This document shows positions 40,444 to 50,495 of a DNA stretch of 64,000 nucleotides, piece by piece (positions within the stretch are counted from its first letter, which is position 1; every line of letters begins with the position of its first letter). Made by a program: the position numbers and the translations under genes. Origin of the DNA: Natrarchaeobius halalkaliphilus (GTDB taxonomy: Archaea; Halobacteriota; Halobacteria; Halobacteriales; Natrialbaceae); contig NZ_REFY01000008.1 in NCBI RefSeq assembly GCF_003841485.1, positions 1-64,000 of the forward strand, in the 5' to 3' direction. The notes under the pieces are model-generated. The model saw nothing but the letters and a program-made list of their open reading frames with translations. It did no database searches and was not told the DNA's origin.

Positions 40444-40603
40444 GCGCGACGTGTGCGTTCTGCAGTAGCGCCGTACGGTGTTTAAGCATTCCGTTTCGAA
40501 TTACCCGTGAGCACTCGTCTCACGTTTTAACTGAAGCGGTAGCGCGGAGTCCTCTTTCTCGAGGAACGAGCGAAGCGAATGAGGTGAGGAAGTTGACGGA
40601 CGA

Positions 40604-41884
40604 TTACTTTTCGAACGGCGACTTCGTCGCCTCGGGTTCGAACCCGTCGAGACTGATGATGTTCTCGCGGCCCACCCGAAGCTTGCTGATCGTCCCTTCG
40701 TCTTCCATATCCGAGAGGAGCATGCTGACTTTGGATTTCGACCAGCCGGTATCCTCGACGATGTTGACCTGTTTCATTCGGCCACCGTTCTCTCGAATGA
40801 GCTTGATTACCCGATCCTCGTCGGTGAGCAAGTCGTCGTCGTTCAGAGATCCGTCGGATATCGTCTCCGCCTCCACGCCTTTCTCAGGCTCAGATCGGAG
40901 TTCGGCACCCCCGCTATCGGCTGCGACAGCGTCGGTTTCGGCCGGCCGAGAGATCTGCGAGACGTCACCGTGATCGTCGTCGGCGTTCGTGCCTCGACGA
41001 CGATGCCAGACGAAGACCGAAGCGAGCGCGGTCAGGATGACGCCGCCGAGGACTGGCGCGACACTGGACCACGAGCGTTCCCCGTCGTCTCCGCCGGTGA
41101 CACTCGAGAGCGGTCCGGTGTTCGAGTTGCCAGATTCGGGCTCCGCGTGCTCGAATACGACCCGTGGGTGACCATCGAGGAACTCGCGCTCGCCGCTCCA
41201 CTGGACCGAGTCTGCGTTCTCGAGGTTCGCTCCGACGTACTGTGGATCGGGTTCTGCGGTCTGGAAGACGAGGTCGTCGTCGGCCTCGATGAGGATCGAC
41301 TGGTCGTCCGTGATGTAGATGTCCTGAAAGACGTCGCCCACGACGACCGTGCCGTTATCCGCGGCTGCGAACCCGTGCCAGACGAACGACATCTCGACGA
41401 TCCCCATCGGGTTGAGTTGCTCGTCGATCCTCGCGGATCTGGTAAAATCGGTGGCGTCCATTTCGCGGTCCGTGACTTCGTTCCCTCTGTCGGTCAGGGC
41501 CAGAGCCTGGTCGGTAAAGCGCTGGTAGAGCCCCGGTTCAGCGTCCTCGGATTCGAACTCCTCAGCGAACGCCTGAAAGGTACTGCGCGCCTCGGCTTCG
41601 CTTTCGTCCTCGGAGCCGTCGAGGCGCTGTTCGTGGCGGAACGTCCACGTCGCGCTACCGTTTTTGTGGACGACGATTTCGAAGGTCGTCGTGTCGAAGT
41701 CACTCGAGTCGATGTCGCTTTGGCTGATCGGCAACGTCGACGGAGCGATCGGTTCCTCGACCGTCTGATACGTCTCGGAACCGTCTCCGGCCGCGGTGTG
41801 GGTCAGCATCGTCGGACTACTGACACCGGCGACTGAGAGGACGACGAGAAGAACGACGAACCCAACGGAAACCGACCGAATCAT
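40604..41884 (-). CDS. Membrane-anchored winged-helix regulator
   Basis: A 426-residue haloarchaeal protein. An N-terminal signal-like helix (about 1-22) is followed by an extracellular domain of about 230 residues (IVVHKNGSATWTFRHEQRL...), then one transmembrane helix near 280-298 (SVAPVLGGVILTALASVFVW) with a following RRR stop-transfer. The cytoplasmic tail ends in a winged helix: EDRVIKLIRENGGRMKQVNI, then VEDTGWSKSKVSMLLSDMED (DUF7343-type). It may sense an outside signal and bind DNA directly or after cleavage. The ATG at 41884 is used; a GTG four codons upstream is the alternative. Confidence 0.78.
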   Translation of the reverse strand: MIRSVSVGFVVLLVVLSVAGVSSPTMLTHTAAGDGSETYQTVEEPIAPSTLPISQSDIDSSDFDTTTFEIVVHKNGSATWTFRHEQRLDGSEDESEAEARSTFQAFAEEFESEDAEPGLYQRFTDQALALTDRGNEVTDREMDATDFTRSARIDEQLNPMGIVEMSFVWHGFAAADNGTVVVGDVFQDIYITDDQSILIEADDDLVFQTAEPDPQYVGANLENADSVQWSGEREFLDGHPRVVFEHAEPESGNSNTGPLSSVTGGDDGERSWSSVAPVLGGVILTALASVFVWHRRRGTNADDDHGDVSQISRPAETDAVAADSGGAELRSEPEKGVEAETISDGSLNDDDLLTDEDRVIKLIRENGGRMKQVNIVEDTGWSKSKVSMLLSDMEDEGTISKLRVGRENIISLDGFEPEATKSPFEK

Positions 41885-42028
41885 TCGTGCTATCACTACG
41901 TGCCGGAGCTAAAAATCCTTGTGAATACCGGGTGTCTACGATCTCGCCCGAATCAGTATCCTGCCTGACAGATTTGTCCTCGAGTCCGTGTCGATACGCA
42001 CAAACGGATCGGGGCTGTATCCACGGCT

Positions 42029-42607
42029 ATGCTCAGCAACCTCGCACAGGGTGTACAGGCGTTTACCAGCAACGTCTACCTCCTCAAGGGCCAGCGAACG
42101 GTCCTGATAGACCCGGGTTCGAACTTCGACGTCGTCGAGCGAATTCGGGATCGCGTCGACGGTCTCGATGCGGTCGTTCTCACGCATACACATCCCGATC
42201 ACGTCGGTAATCTCGCGGCAGTCAAAGACGCGTTCGACGCGGACGCGTGGGGGTACGACGCGTCGGTCGACGGCGTCGATCACGCGATCGAGGACGACGA
42301 ATCAGTCCGGCTGGGCGACCACGAGTACGTCGCCCTTCACACGCCCGGCCACAAGGACGACCACCTCTGTTTCTATTCCGAGGAGGCGGGCGTCCTGTTG
42401 GCCGGCGATCTCGTCTTTCAGAACGGAAGCTTCGGTCGAACGGATCTCGAAGAAGGAAACCGAGAGATGCTGATACGAAGCATCGATCGCCTCGTAGACC
42501 GGATCGACGAGGACCTAGAAGAGATGCACACCGGCCACGGGCCGAGCGTGACGGTCGATCCGTACGACCACGTCGAGCTATCGGCGGAGATGGCCCGTCA
42601 GGTCTGA
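42029..42607 (+). CDS. Metallo-beta-lactamase fold hydrolase
   Basis: A 192-residue glyoxalase-II-like hydrolase. Zinc ligands are all visible: VVLTHTHPDHVGNL (HxHxDH, about 49-62), LHTPGHKDDH (about 104-113), LLAGDLVFQNGSFGRTD (Asp, about 126-142) and MHTGHGP (about 171-177). It hydrolyses thioesters or similar substrates; the exact one is unknown. It overlaps the convergent ABC ATPase gene by ten bases at its 3' end. Confidence 0.88.
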   Translation: MLSNLAQGVQAFTSNVYLLKGQRTVLIDPGSNFDVVERIRDRVDGLDAVVLTHTHPDHVGNLAAVKDAFDADAWGYDASVDGVDHAIEDDESVRLGDHEYVALHTPGHKDDHLCFYSEEAGVLLAGDLVFQNGSFGRTDLEEGNREMLIRSIDRLVDRIDEDLEEMHTGHGPSVTVDPYDHVELSAEMARQV

Positions 42608-43737
42608 GACGGAGTCGCGTTCAGGAGCCGCGCGTCCGCGGGATCGAATCCGACAGTTACCTCTTCGCCGTCCGGAACGTCCGAGAGTCGTAACACGATC
42701 GGAACCTCGTTCCAGCACCCGTGGACGCGAACGCTCTCTCCAAGGAACTCACAGGTTTCGACGGCGACCGAGAACCGATTTCGATCGGCGGTTCGTGTGA
42801 GCGCCTCCGGACGAACGCAGAAACTGACCCGATCGCGTTCCCGGTCAGTGGGGGGTCCGATCGGATCCGCCGTCCGATCGACGGGTGAACCGAGCTCGAA
42901 CGTCACGCCGTCGACGGTAACTCGAATCCGGTCCCCGCTCGAGTGACGGACGCTCCCGTCGAAGACGTTGTTGTCACCGACGAAATCCGCGACGAATCTG
43001 GTAGCCGGCTCGTGGTAAATCTGCTGTGGCGTCCCGATCTGCTCGACTCGTCCCCGGTTCAGTACAGCGAGTCGGTCAGAGATCGCGAGCGCCTCTTCCT
43101 GGTCGTGCGTGACGTAGACGGTCGTGATTCCGAGTTCGGACTGGATCTGTGCGAGCTGGAGGCGAAGGGACTCCCTGAGGCGCGCATCGAGGGCGCTCAT
43201 CGGCTCGTCGAGCAAGAGCAACTCCGGCTGCGGGGCGAGCGCGCGAGCGAGCGCCACCCGCTGTTGCTGGCCGCCCGACAACTGATCCGGATCTCGATGG
43301 CCCATTCCCGAGAGGTCGACCAGCTCGAGGAGTTCGCTGACGCGCTCGTCTGACGTCGTTCCCGCCGGTGGCTCCTGGAACTGGAGACCGTAGGCGACGT
43401 TCTCCGCGACGTTCATGTGTGGAAAAAGCGCGTAGCTCTGGAAGACGACGCCGATATTACGGCGCTCCGGTGGCACGCCGGCCATCGATTCACCGTCGAA
43501 CGTCACGACTCCGGTCGTCGGCTCCTCGAACCCCGCGATCGTTCGGAGCGTCGTCGTCTTTCCACAGCCCGATGGACCGACGAGCGTAAAGAACTCGCCG
43601 TCTCGGACGGTCAGGTCGACGCCCTCGAGCGCGACCGTCCGGCGTTCTCCCGTCCGCTCGTCGTCCTCGTCGTCGGCAGCCCCGGATCCGCTCGCACCGT
43701 AGCGTTTCGAGACCCCCTCGAGTCGGAGCTCTGTCAC
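42598..43737 (-). CDS. Thiamine/iron-type ABC transporter, ATP-binding protein
   Basis: A 379-residue ATPase. Walker A LVGPSGCGKTTTLRTIAGFE (about 53-72), Q-loop VVFQSYALFPHMNV, signature LSGGQQQRVALARAL (about 149-163), Walker B LLLLDEPMSALD and H-loop VTHDQEEAL are intact. An unusual acidic insertion (GASGSGAADDEDDERTGER, about 14-32) lies between the first two strands, a halophilic feature. The C-terminal domain (from FVGDNNVFDGSV) is TOBE-like. Its ATG overlaps the permease stop by four bases. Confidence 0.85.
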   Translation of the reverse strand: MTELRLEGVSKRYGASGSGAADDEDDERTGERRTVALEGVDLTVRDGEFFTLVGPSGCGKTTTLRTIAGFEEPTTGVVTFDGESMAGVPPERRNIGVVFQSYALFPHMNVAENVAYGLQFQEPPAGTTSDERVSELLELVDLSGMGHRDPDQLSGGQQQRVALARALAPQPELLLLDEPMSALDARLRESLRLQLAQIQSELGITTVYVTHDQEEALAISDRLAVLNRGRVEQIGTPQQIYHEPATRFVADFVGDNNVFDGSVRHSSGDRIRVTVDGVTFELGSPVDRTADPIGPPTDRERDRVSFCVRPEALTRTADRNRFSVAVETCEFLGESVRVHGCWNEVPIVLRLSDVPDGEEVTVGFDPADARLLNATPSQT

Positions 43738-45629
43738 AGTTCGTACCTCCCGCCGACGCGGTCGATGACGACGAAGCTGGCCGCGGTGACGAGCAACAGT
43801 AGCGTCCCCATCGCGATCGCTGGCCCCGAGCGGCGGCCGAGGTATCGTTCGACGGCGACCGGCATGGTGTAGCTGTCGCTCCCGCTCGCCAAAATCACCG
43901 TCGAAGAGAACTCACCGATCGAGATGGCGAACGCGAACGCCGCGCCGGCGACGATTCCGCTCGCGACAAGCGGAAGCTCGATGTCGACGAGCGCGCGGTA
44001 ACGCGAGGCGCCGAGCGCGCGGGCCGACTCGACCATCGCGGGATCGAGACTCGAGAGCAGCGGGGAGACGGTTCGCGTGACGAACGGGTAGGCGGCGACC
44101 GCGTGTGCGATGACGATGGCGACTGCACCCGTGATCTGAATCCGCCAGCCGCCGGGGAGCGAGACGCCGAAAACGAGTCCCTGCAACAGGCCGATCCCGA
44201 AGACGATCCCGCTGACGGCGAGTGGAAGCATCGCGAGCGTGTCGACGACGGTTCCACTGCGGCCGGCACGAACCGTGAGCACGGAGATGACGACGCCCAT
44301 CGGAACCGCAACGAGGAGCGTCGCGAATCCGAACAGCAGCGAGTTTCGAATAGCCGGCAACGGCAGCGTCTGGAAGCTCGCCCCCTCCAGTTGGCGCTCG
44401 AGCAAGAACGCGTAGTTCCGGAGCGTGAACCCGCCCCCGTCGGTGACGCTCCCGGCGACGAGACTCGCGAGCGGACCGGCGAAGACGACGAGGGCGACGA
44501 GTCCGTACGCCACGACGGCGAGTCGTTTCGGCGTGAACGTCGTTCGAAGATCGGGGAACAGCGGCTCCTTGGGGGAGGACGACGCGCTCTGGGCGAATCC
44601 CGTCTGGGCCGACTCGTACCTGAGATAGGCGTAGGTGAGTCCGAGCGAGAGGAGCGTCTCGAGGATCGCGAGCGTCGCGGCTTCGGCGTAATCCAGTCGC
44701 TGGATCCGGTCGTAGATCCAGACTTCGACGGTCGCGAGGCCGAGCCCGCCGAGCGCGAGGACGATGGGGAACGTCATGAACGTAAAGATGAACGTCAACA
44801 GCGCGCCGGTGAAAATCGCGGGCGTGAGCTGTGGGACGACGACGTCTCGAAACGCACGGCGTTCGTTCGCTCCGAGGCTGCGGGCGGTCTCGACCGCTCG
44901 TCTATCGACCGATTCCCAGGCCGCGACGGTGATCCGGGCGACCAGGGGCGCGTTGTAGAAGGCGTGGGCGACGACGACGATCGCGAGCGGGTTGGCCTCG
45001 ATGAACGCGAACGGGCCGAGCCCGACGACGCTGAGGATCGAGTTGAGCGTTCCCGTCCGACCGAACATCGCGTAGAAGCCGACGGCGACCATGATTCCCG
45101 GCAGGACGAACGGCACGATCGTCAGCGAACGGAGCGTGCGTCGTCCGTAGAACTCGTAGTTCGCGAGCACGTACGCAGCCGGCAATCCGAGTGCGAGACT
45201 CGCGATCGTCGAGAGCCCTGCCTGATAGGCCGTAAACCCGAACAGGCCCATCCGAACGCCGGGCGTCTCGAGAGCGATCCACGGCACCGGAACGTCGACG
45301 ACGGGTACGGGATACTCGAGTGAAACCGAGAGCGAGACCGCTCCGAGCCATCCCGCGAGCGAGCCGAGATGCGTGCCGACGGCGAGGGGATCCGCGAAGA
45401 CGTCCGCCAGCGCGCCGAAGTAGAACGGATCGGTCAGGACCTCCGCGAAGTGTCCCAGCGTCGGAGCTCCGTCCTCGAGGATTGCCTCGACGAACACGAC
45501 GCCGACGGGAAGGTACAGCATCACGACGAGGACGGCTCCCGTGACGATCGCAGCCAGCCAGAGCAGGCGCTGCTCGAGCCAGTTCAGAACGCGATCGAAC
45601 GCTGCGGGAAAACGACGCGTTGTGGGCAC
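43734..45629 (-). CDS. Thiamine/iron-type ABC transporter, fused two-domain permease
   Basis: A 631-residue permease with two homologous halves, each with about six helices, as in ThiP and FbpB. EAA loops are visible in both: VETARSLGANERRAFRDVVV (about 239-258) and VESARALGASRYRALVDIEL (about 534-553). The GTG start at 45629 is 15 bases after the binding-protein stop. AAFAFAISIGEFSSTVILAS near the end resembles ThiP. With the binding-protein gene upstream and ATPase downstream it forms a complete importer. Confidence 0.85.
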   Translation of the reverse strand: MPTTRRFPAAFDRVLNWLEQRLLWLAAIVTGAVLVVMLYLPVGVVFVEAILEDGAPTLGHFAEVLTDPFYFGALADVFADPLAVGTHLGSLAGWLGAVSLSVSLEYPVPVVDVPVPWIALETPGVRMGLFGFTAYQAGLSTIASLALGLPAAYVLANYEFYGRRTLRSLTIVPFVLPGIMVAVGFYAMFGRTGTLNSILSVVGLGPFAFIEANPLAIVVVAHAFYNAPLVARITVAAWESVDRRAVETARSLGANERRAFRDVVVPQLTPAIFTGALLTFIFTFMTFPIVLALGGLGLATVEVWIYDRIQRLDYAEAATLAILETLLSLGLTYAYLRYESAQTGFAQSASSSPKEPLFPDLRTTFTPKRLAVVAYGLVALVVFAGPLASLVAGSVTDGGGFTLRNYAFLLERQLEGASFQTLPLPAIRNSLLFGFATLLVAVPMGVVISVLTVRAGRSGTVVDTLAMLPLAVSGIVFGIGLLQGLVFGVSLPGGWRIQITGAVAIVIAHAVAAYPFVTRTVSPLLSSLDPAMVESARALGASRYRALVDIELPLVASGIVAGAAFAFAISIGEFSSTVILASGSDSYTMPVAVERYLGRRSGPAIAMGTLLLLVTAASFVVIDRVGGRYEL

Positions 45630-45644
45630 GGATTCGGCGTCCGG

Positions 45645-46817
45645 TTACTGACTCGCGAACTCGCGTGCCCAGTCGTCGACCCACCCGTCCAGATTTCCGC
45701 GGAGCTGATCGTAACCGACCGTCACCGCCTCCAGGGGAACGTGGGCGTACTCGTCGAACTCCTCGTCGAGGTCGACGTACTCCTCGTCGACCGCTGGGAA
45801 CTGGACGTTTCGCTGGGCGATCTCGGCCTGAGGTTCGTTCGAGAGGACGAAATCGAAGAAGGCCGCAGCGAGATCCGCGCTCTCGCTGTCGTCGAAGATC
45901 GCCATCCCCTCGGGATTTGCATAGCCCTGATCGTTGGGGAACGCGATCTGGTGACGGGTCATATCGTTGCCCTCCGCGACGGCGAACACCTGATCGGTCG
46001 AATAGGAGACGACCATCGGTCGCTCCTCTTCCATGTACGCGCCGTAGTACGACTCCGTCCAGTCTTCGAGGACGCGAACGCCGTTCTCCTCGAGGTCGCC
46101 CCAGTAGTCGAGATAGCCGTCCTCTCCGAATGCGTCGATCGTCCACAGGAGGAACGCCTGCCCGGGGTCGGACGTCTGGGCGTTTTGAGCCAACAACGCG
46201 TCTTCGTACTCCGGCTCGGTCAGATCGTCGAACGTCTCAGGTGCGTCGACCTCACTCTCGTCGTAGACGAGGCTGATGTAGCCCGTGTCGTAGGCGAGGG
46301 CGCGACCGTGTGGGTCGCCCATGTCGAGGCCGTCACGGATCCGATCCGCGTGTTCGATCGCTCCGGTGTCGAGTTCCTGGAACAGCCCGCCGTCCGCTAA
46401 GTTGTCGTCGACGGTGACGAGATCGTCGATGTTCAATCCGAGATAGACGTCGGGATCGATGTCCGCCCCCTGATCGGCCCGCTGGATGTAGTGGTTGATC
46501 CCGCCGTCCGGCAGGAGCGTCCACTCGAGTTCGACGTCGGGATATTCGTCCTCGAAGGCGTCTTTGAGCCAGGGACCGGCGGGATTTTCGCCGTCGATCA
46601 TCGACTCGTAGGTGACGACCTCGAGCGTTCCCGATAGCTCGTCTTCGCCCGAATCGGTACTCGAGTCGTCGGTTCCGTCCGCGGGATCGTCCGACCCGGA
46701 TCCGTCGTCCGACCCGTTCCCACCGTTCCCACCGTTTTCGTCGTCTCGAGTTACACAGCCTGCAAACCCGAGCGTCGCTCCACCACCGATCGCACCGACG
46801 AAGGTTCGTCGTCTCAT
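45645..46817 (-). CDS. Thiamine-type ABC transporter substrate-binding lipoprotein
   Basis: A 390-residue binding protein. RRRTFVGAIGGGATLGFAGC is a twin-arginine signal with a lipobox Cys at residue 21, followed by a disordered acidic linker (about 25-60). The mature domain begins LEVVTYESMIDGENPAGPWL; ALAYDTGYISLVYDES (about 193-208) and VVSYSTDQVFAVAEG (about 277-291) match the ThiB-like family. Thiamine or a phosphate ester is the likely ligand; iron is less likely. There is no TPP riboswitch in the short upstream region. It heads the three-gene operon. Confidence 0.82.
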   Translation of the reverse strand: MRRRTFVGAIGGGATLGFAGCVTRDDENGGNGGNGSDDGSGSDDPADGTDDSSTDSGEDELSGTLEVVTYESMIDGENPAGPWLKDAFEDEYPDVELEWTLLPDGGINHYIQRADQGADIDPDVYLGLNIDDLVTVDDNLADGGLFQELDTGAIEHADRIRDGLDMGDPHGRALAYDTGYISLVYDESEVDAPETFDDLTEPEYEDALLAQNAQTSDPGQAFLLWTIDAFGEDGYLDYWGDLEENGVRVLEDWTESYYGAYMEEERPMVVSYSTDQVFAVAEGNDMTRHQIAFPNDQGYANPEGMAIFDDSESADLAAAFFDFVLSNEPQAEIAQRNVQFPAVDEEYVDLDEEFDEYAHVPLEAVTVGYDQLRGNLDGWVDDWAREFASQ

Positions 46818-46865
46818 TACACGGTTGTTCCACCGGGTGGTCTTAACGCCTGTGATCCGGGATTC

Positions 46866-47132
46866 TCACTCCGTCAGGCCGTAGTAGCCGGGTTCGTCCC
46901 CGCTTCGCGGCTCAGCAACGACGAGATCGTCCGCGTTGGTCATGATCCACGGAATCGCCCAGTCGAGCAGAACGTCCTCCGTCTCCCGGTCGATCTCCGC
47001 GTCGGGATCGAGACCCTGGAGCAGACGGGCGATCTCGTAGACCGTGTACATCTGCTCTTGCTCGAAGAGTTCGTCGGGCGTATAGAAGTCACAGGGTGAA
47101 AGACTGTCGAACTCGGATTTCGGAACGGGCAT
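46866..47132 (-). CDS. DUF5827 family protein
   Basis: An 88-residue haloarchaeal protein: FDSLSPCDFYTPDELFEQEQ, MYTVYEIARLLQGLDPDAEI and VLLDWAIPWIMTNADDLVVA are the conserved helices. I recall this family as DUF5827 with no known role. It is acidic and probably soluble. Located upstream of the transporter operon on the same strand with 48 bases between, so it may be co-transcribed. Confidence 0.7.
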   Translation of the reverse strand: MPVPKSEFDSLSPCDFYTPDELFEQEQMYTVYEIARLLQGLDPDAEIDRETEDVLLDWAIPWIMTNADDLVVAEPRSGDEPGYYGLTE

Positions 47133-47243
47133 ACGCCATAGTTACTTCCTCGAGTGCCTAAATCGTTCGTTTATCCGGCGGACGAGGACGCGGTCGCTGC
47201 TCGTCGATCGGCACCAAAAAATCGAGATTGACTGACTCGTCGC

Positions 47244-47846
47244 TTACTCGAAGTGGTCGAGGCACTTCTGGTACTCCTCGTCGACGGAGTCCCAGTTGAC
47301 GACGTCGAAGAAGCCGTCGATGAAGCTGCCGCGGTCTGGGCCGTAGTCGTAGTAGTACGAGTGCTCCCAGACGTCCAGCGCGAGGATCGGGTGCGAGCCC
47401 CAGAGTGCGCCCTGGTCGTGTTTGTCGACTGCGACGTTACGCAGCTGCTTTGCGACGGGGTCGTACACGAGCAGTGCCCAGCCACCGGCGGCACCGGCTG
47501 CGGCCTCGAACTCGCCTTTCCAGCCCTCGTAGGAACCGAAGTCCTCTTCGATTCGGTCGGCCAGATCCCCGTCGGGCTCGCCGCCTCCGTTCGGTGCCAT
47601 GTTCTCCCAGAACAGCGTGTGGAGATAGTGTCCACAGCCGTTGTGAGTGACGTTGCCAAGCGCGCCGGGGGTCGAGCCGAACTCGCCGGATTCGCGATTC
47701 TCAGCGAGGGTTTCTTCGGCCGAGTTCAGGCCGTTTACGTAGCCCTGATGGTGGGTGTCGTGATGCCAGGTGACGACCTGTTCCGAGATCGATGGCTCGA
47801 GTGCGTCGTAATCGTATGGAAGTGGTGGAAGTTCGTGATCAGTCAT
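47244..47846 (-). CDS. sod: Superoxide dismutase, Mn/Fe type
   Basis: A 200-residue enzyme that dismutates superoxide. Metal ligands and family motifs: WHHDTHHQGYVNGLN (first His, about 27-41), GCGHYLHTLFWENM (second His, about 70-83), and LDVWEHSYYYDYG (Asp and His, about 156-168), the DVWEHxYY signature. ALWGSHPILALD is the residue group before it. Haloarchaeal forms use manganese. A strong TATA box sits just upstream. Confidence 0.95.
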   Translation of the reverse strand: MTDHELPPLPYDYDALEPSISEQVVTWHHDTHHQGYVNGLNSAEETLAENRESGEFGSTPGALGNVTHNGCGHYLHTLFWENMAPNGGGEPDGDLADRIEEDFGSYEGWKGEFEAAAGAAGGWALLVYDPVAKQLRNVAVDKHDQGALWGSHPILALDVWEHSYYYDYGPDRGSFIDGFFDVVNWDSVDEEYQKCLDHFE

Positions 47847-47860
47847 GGATTACACCTGTT

Positions 47861-47868
47861 ATTTATAA
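47861..47868 (-). promoter_or_regulatory. TATA box of the superoxide dismutase gene
   Basis: TTATAAAT on the minus strand lies 15-22 bases upstream of the ATG at 47846. That would put transcription a few bases inside or at the start codon unless the real start is slightly downstream; the related AT-rich stretch TTATAAATAAC is the only promoter-like sequence here. Confidence 0.45.
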
Positions 47869-47873
47869 TGGGG

Positions 47874-48230
47874 TCTCTCCTGTTAAGTGTTGAGGAGTGA
47901 AATGATATCACACCTCATCGAAGAGCCGCTTTCAGTCGGTGGTCGAACGGCTCTAGACGCCAAGTTGATCCACGGTAGACACCGTGTTAAACCTTTCAAC
48001 GAAAAGGCGGCGGACACTCGTTCGAAATCAATCCGACTCCCTCGAGTCCTCGGGCGCGGAACCGACTCCCTCGAGCGGCGTAATGGATTAGCTAAGTCCT
48101 GGGAATAGTTCTACTCCACCTGCCGACAGCTGGTTCCTGTAGTGGTACTATCTCGGACAGCTGTTCCCAATACTTCTCTCGATCATTACCCCCGCTCGAG
48201 GATCGAACCAGTCGATAGTAGACGGACTAC
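47874..48230. other. About 355-base intergenic region with no gene seen
   Basis: This separates the superoxide dismutase promoter from the Cdc48 stop codon. Open frames here lack haloarchaeal codon bias or family similarity. Several CTCGAG-type half sites and a GGGCGCGGAACCGACTCCC stretch occur, but no coherent structure. Its 3' part could hold the Cdc48 terminator. Confidence 0.4.
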
Positions 48231-50495
48231 TTACTGGAAGGTCCGTCCGAGCTGATCCTGTTCTTGACCCGGCTCGGCCTGCTGGAACTCCTGTTCGATC
48301 TCTTCGTATCGCTCTCGAGTCTCCGTCGTCACGCTCGGTTGGACCTCCTCGAGTGCGTGTTCGAAGTGCGCTTTGGCGATACGGACGTTGTCGAGCGTCT
48401 CGGTGATATCCTCGGCGCCGACGGAGTTGATGAACTCCCTGCTTGCCGCCATCGACGCTTCGCGACAGACCGCTTCGATGTCCGCTCCGACGTAGCCCCC
48501 GGTCTCAGCGGCGAGCCAGTCGAGGTCGATCGCGTCGGCCAGCGGCTTGTTGCGGGTGTGGACCTCGAAGATCCGTCTGCGACCGTCCTCGTCGGGAACG
48601 GGGACGTGGACGTGTCTGTCGAGGCGGCCCGGACGGAGCAGTGCCGAATCGATCAGATCCGGTCGGTTAGTCGTCGCGATGACGACCACGTCCTCGAGTT
48701 CCTCGAGGCCGTCGAGTTCGGTCAGCAGCTGGGAGACGACGCGTTCTCCGACGCCCGAATCGCCATGGCGCTGGCCGCGTTCGCCCGCGATCGAGTCGAT
48801 CTCGTCGAAGAAGATCACGGTCGGTGCGTTCGACCGTGCCTTCTCGAAGATCTCGCGGACGCCCTTTTCGGACTCACCGACGTACTTGTTGAGGAGCTCC
48901 GGGCCCTTGATCGAGATGAAGTTCGACTGGGCCTCGTTGGCGACCGCCTTCGCAAGCATCGTCTTCCCGGTCCCCGGCGGACCGTACATCATCACGCCTT
49001 TTGCGGCCTGCATGTCCATGGCCTCGAACACCTCGGGGAAATCGAGCGGCCACTGAATCGTCTCGCGGAGCCGTTCTTTGGTGTCCTCGAGACCGCCGAC
49101 GTCGTTCCAGGTGACGTCGGGAACCTCGACGAAGACCTCGCGCATCGCCGAGGGTTGAATGCCCTTGAGGGCCTCTTTGAAGTCCCCTTCGGTGACGTGC
49201 AGCGACTCGAGAACGTCCGCGTCGATCTCGTCTTCCTCGAGGTCGAGTTCCGGACGGATCCGGCGCAACGCGTTCATCGCGCTTTCGCGTGTAAGCGACT
49301 CGAGGTCGGCACCGACGAAGCCGTGGGTGTTCTCGGCGTAGCGGTCGAGATCGATCGACTCCGTCAGGGGCATGCCGCGCGTGTGGACCTGAAGGATCTC
49401 CTTGCGGCCGTCCTTGTCCGGGACGCCGATCTCGATCTCGCGGTCGAAGCGACCGCCACGGCGGAGCGCGGGGTCGATGTCGTCGACGCGGTTGGTCGCG
49501 GCGATGACGGTAACGCGTCCCCGTTCCTCCAGGCCGTCCATCAGCGAGAGGAGCTGGGCGACGACACGGCGTTCGACGTCACCGCCGGCCTCCTCGCGCT
49601 TTGCGGCGATGGAATCGAGTTCGTCGATGAAGATGATCGCGGGCGCGTTCTCTTCGGCCTCTTCGAAGACTTCGCGCAGCTGCTCTTCGGACTCGCCGTA
49701 GTACTTCGACATGATCTCCGGACCGGAGATGGTTTCGAAGTAGGCGTCGATCTCGTTGGCGACGGCTTTCGCCATCAGCGTCTTCCCGGTTCCCGGTGGT
49801 CCGTGCAAGAGGACGCCTTTCGGCGGCTCGATACCGAGTTGCTGGAACAACTCGGGGTGGCGCATCGGCAGTTCGATCATCTCCCGGACCTGATCGAGTT
49901 CGTCGTCCAGGCCGCCGATGTCCTCGTACGTGATGTTCGGAACGCCCTCGGTGGAGGGGCCACCGCCGGCGCTGACCTGTTCAGCGGGCGTCTCGGAGAT
50001 TTCGATGCTCGTCGACTCGGTGATGACGACCGTCCCCTCCGGGGACGTGCCGGCGATTTTCAGCGGGACGGACTGACCCGAACTCGCCATCGGTCCGAAC
50101 GACAGCGAGAACGGAACCGTCTGACCCTCGGTGACGGCCTGCCCGGACAGCTTATCCCGGACGAGCGGCCCGATGTCACCGCGAATCCGGAGGTTCTGTG
50201 GCAGCGCGACGGTGACCGACGTCGCCGGCTTGACGTCCGCGGGCTCGACGGTCACGCGATCGTCGATTCCGACGTTCGCCTCCTGGCGCAGTCGACCGTC
50301 GATTCGCACGATCCCGCGACCCTCGTCTTCGGGGTAGCCGGGCCAGACGCGAGCGACCGCTTGTCCGTCGCCGTTGCCCGAGATGACGATATAGTCCCCG
50401 TTCTCGAGGTCGAGTTCGCTCATCGAGACGCGATCGATCGCGGCCAATCCGCGACTCGCGTCCTTCTGTTTGAGTGGTTTGACGGTGAGTTTCAT
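48231..50495 (-). CDS. cdc48: Cdc48/VCP-like AAA+ ATPase
   Basis: A 754-residue protein-unfolding ATPase. The N domain (about 1-185) begins [20 protein letters not shown]; two AAA domains follow with Walker [21 protein letters not shown] (about 226) and [20 protein letters not shown] (about 500), Walker [12 protein letters not shown] and [11 protein letters not shown], and arginine-finger [11 protein letters not shown] and [12 protein letters not shown] regions. Archaeal Cdc48 forms a hexamer that unfolds proteins for the proteasome. Its start overlaps the DUF7127 gene in ATGA. The whole opposite strand is open, a composition shadow of this gene. Confidence 0.95.
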   Translation of the reverse strand: MKLTVKPLKQKDASRGLAAIDRVSMSELDLENGDYIVISGNGDGQAVARVWPGYPEDEGRGIVRIDGRLRQEANVGIDDRVTVEPADVKPATSVTVALPQNLRIRGDIGPLVRDKLSGQAVTEGQTVPFSLSFGPMASSGQSVPLKIAGTSPEGTVVITESTSIEISETPAEQVSAGGGPSTEGVPNITYEDIGGLDDELDQVREMIELPMRHPELFQQLGIEPPKGVLLHGPPGTGKTLMAKAVANEIDAYFETISGPEIMSKYYGESEEQLREVFEEAEENAPAIIFIDELDSIAAKREEAGGDVERRVVAQLLSLMDGLEERGRVTVIAATNRVDDIDPALRRGGRFDREIEIGVPDKDGRKEILQVHTRGMPLTESIDLDRYAENTHGFVGADLESLTRESAMNALRRIRPELDLEEDEIDADVLESLHVTEGDFKEALKGIQPSAMREVFVEVPDVTWNDVGGLEDTKERLRETIQWPLDFPEVFEAMDMQAAKGVMMYGPPGTGKTMLAKAVANEAQSNFISIKGPELLNKYVGESEKGVREIFEKARSNAPTVIFFDEIDSIAGERGQRHGDSGVGERVVSQLLTELDGLEELEDVVVIATTNRPDLIDSALLRPGRLDRHVHVPVPDEDGRRRIFEVHTRNKPLADAIDLDWLAAETGGYVGADIEAVCREASMAASREFINSVGAEDITETLDNVRIAKAHFEHALEEVQPSVTTETRERYEEIEQEFQQAEPGQEQDQLGRTFQ

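Noticed and set aside
40124-40489. 121-codon minus-strand frame across tRNA-Glu
   Set aside because: It translates the tRNA itself and the integrase spacer; this type of frame is a known artefact.
44103-45323. 406-codon plus-strand frame
   Set aside because: Antisense to the fused permease; very Glu/Arg/Asp-rich low-complexity reading, typical of a shadow.
46818-46865. TPP riboswitch before the thiamine-type transporter
   Set aside because: The upstream region is too short and has no THI-box core.
47887-48108. 73-codon plus-strand frame
   Set aside because: Composition lacks haloarchaeal acidic bias and no family similarity is recognised.
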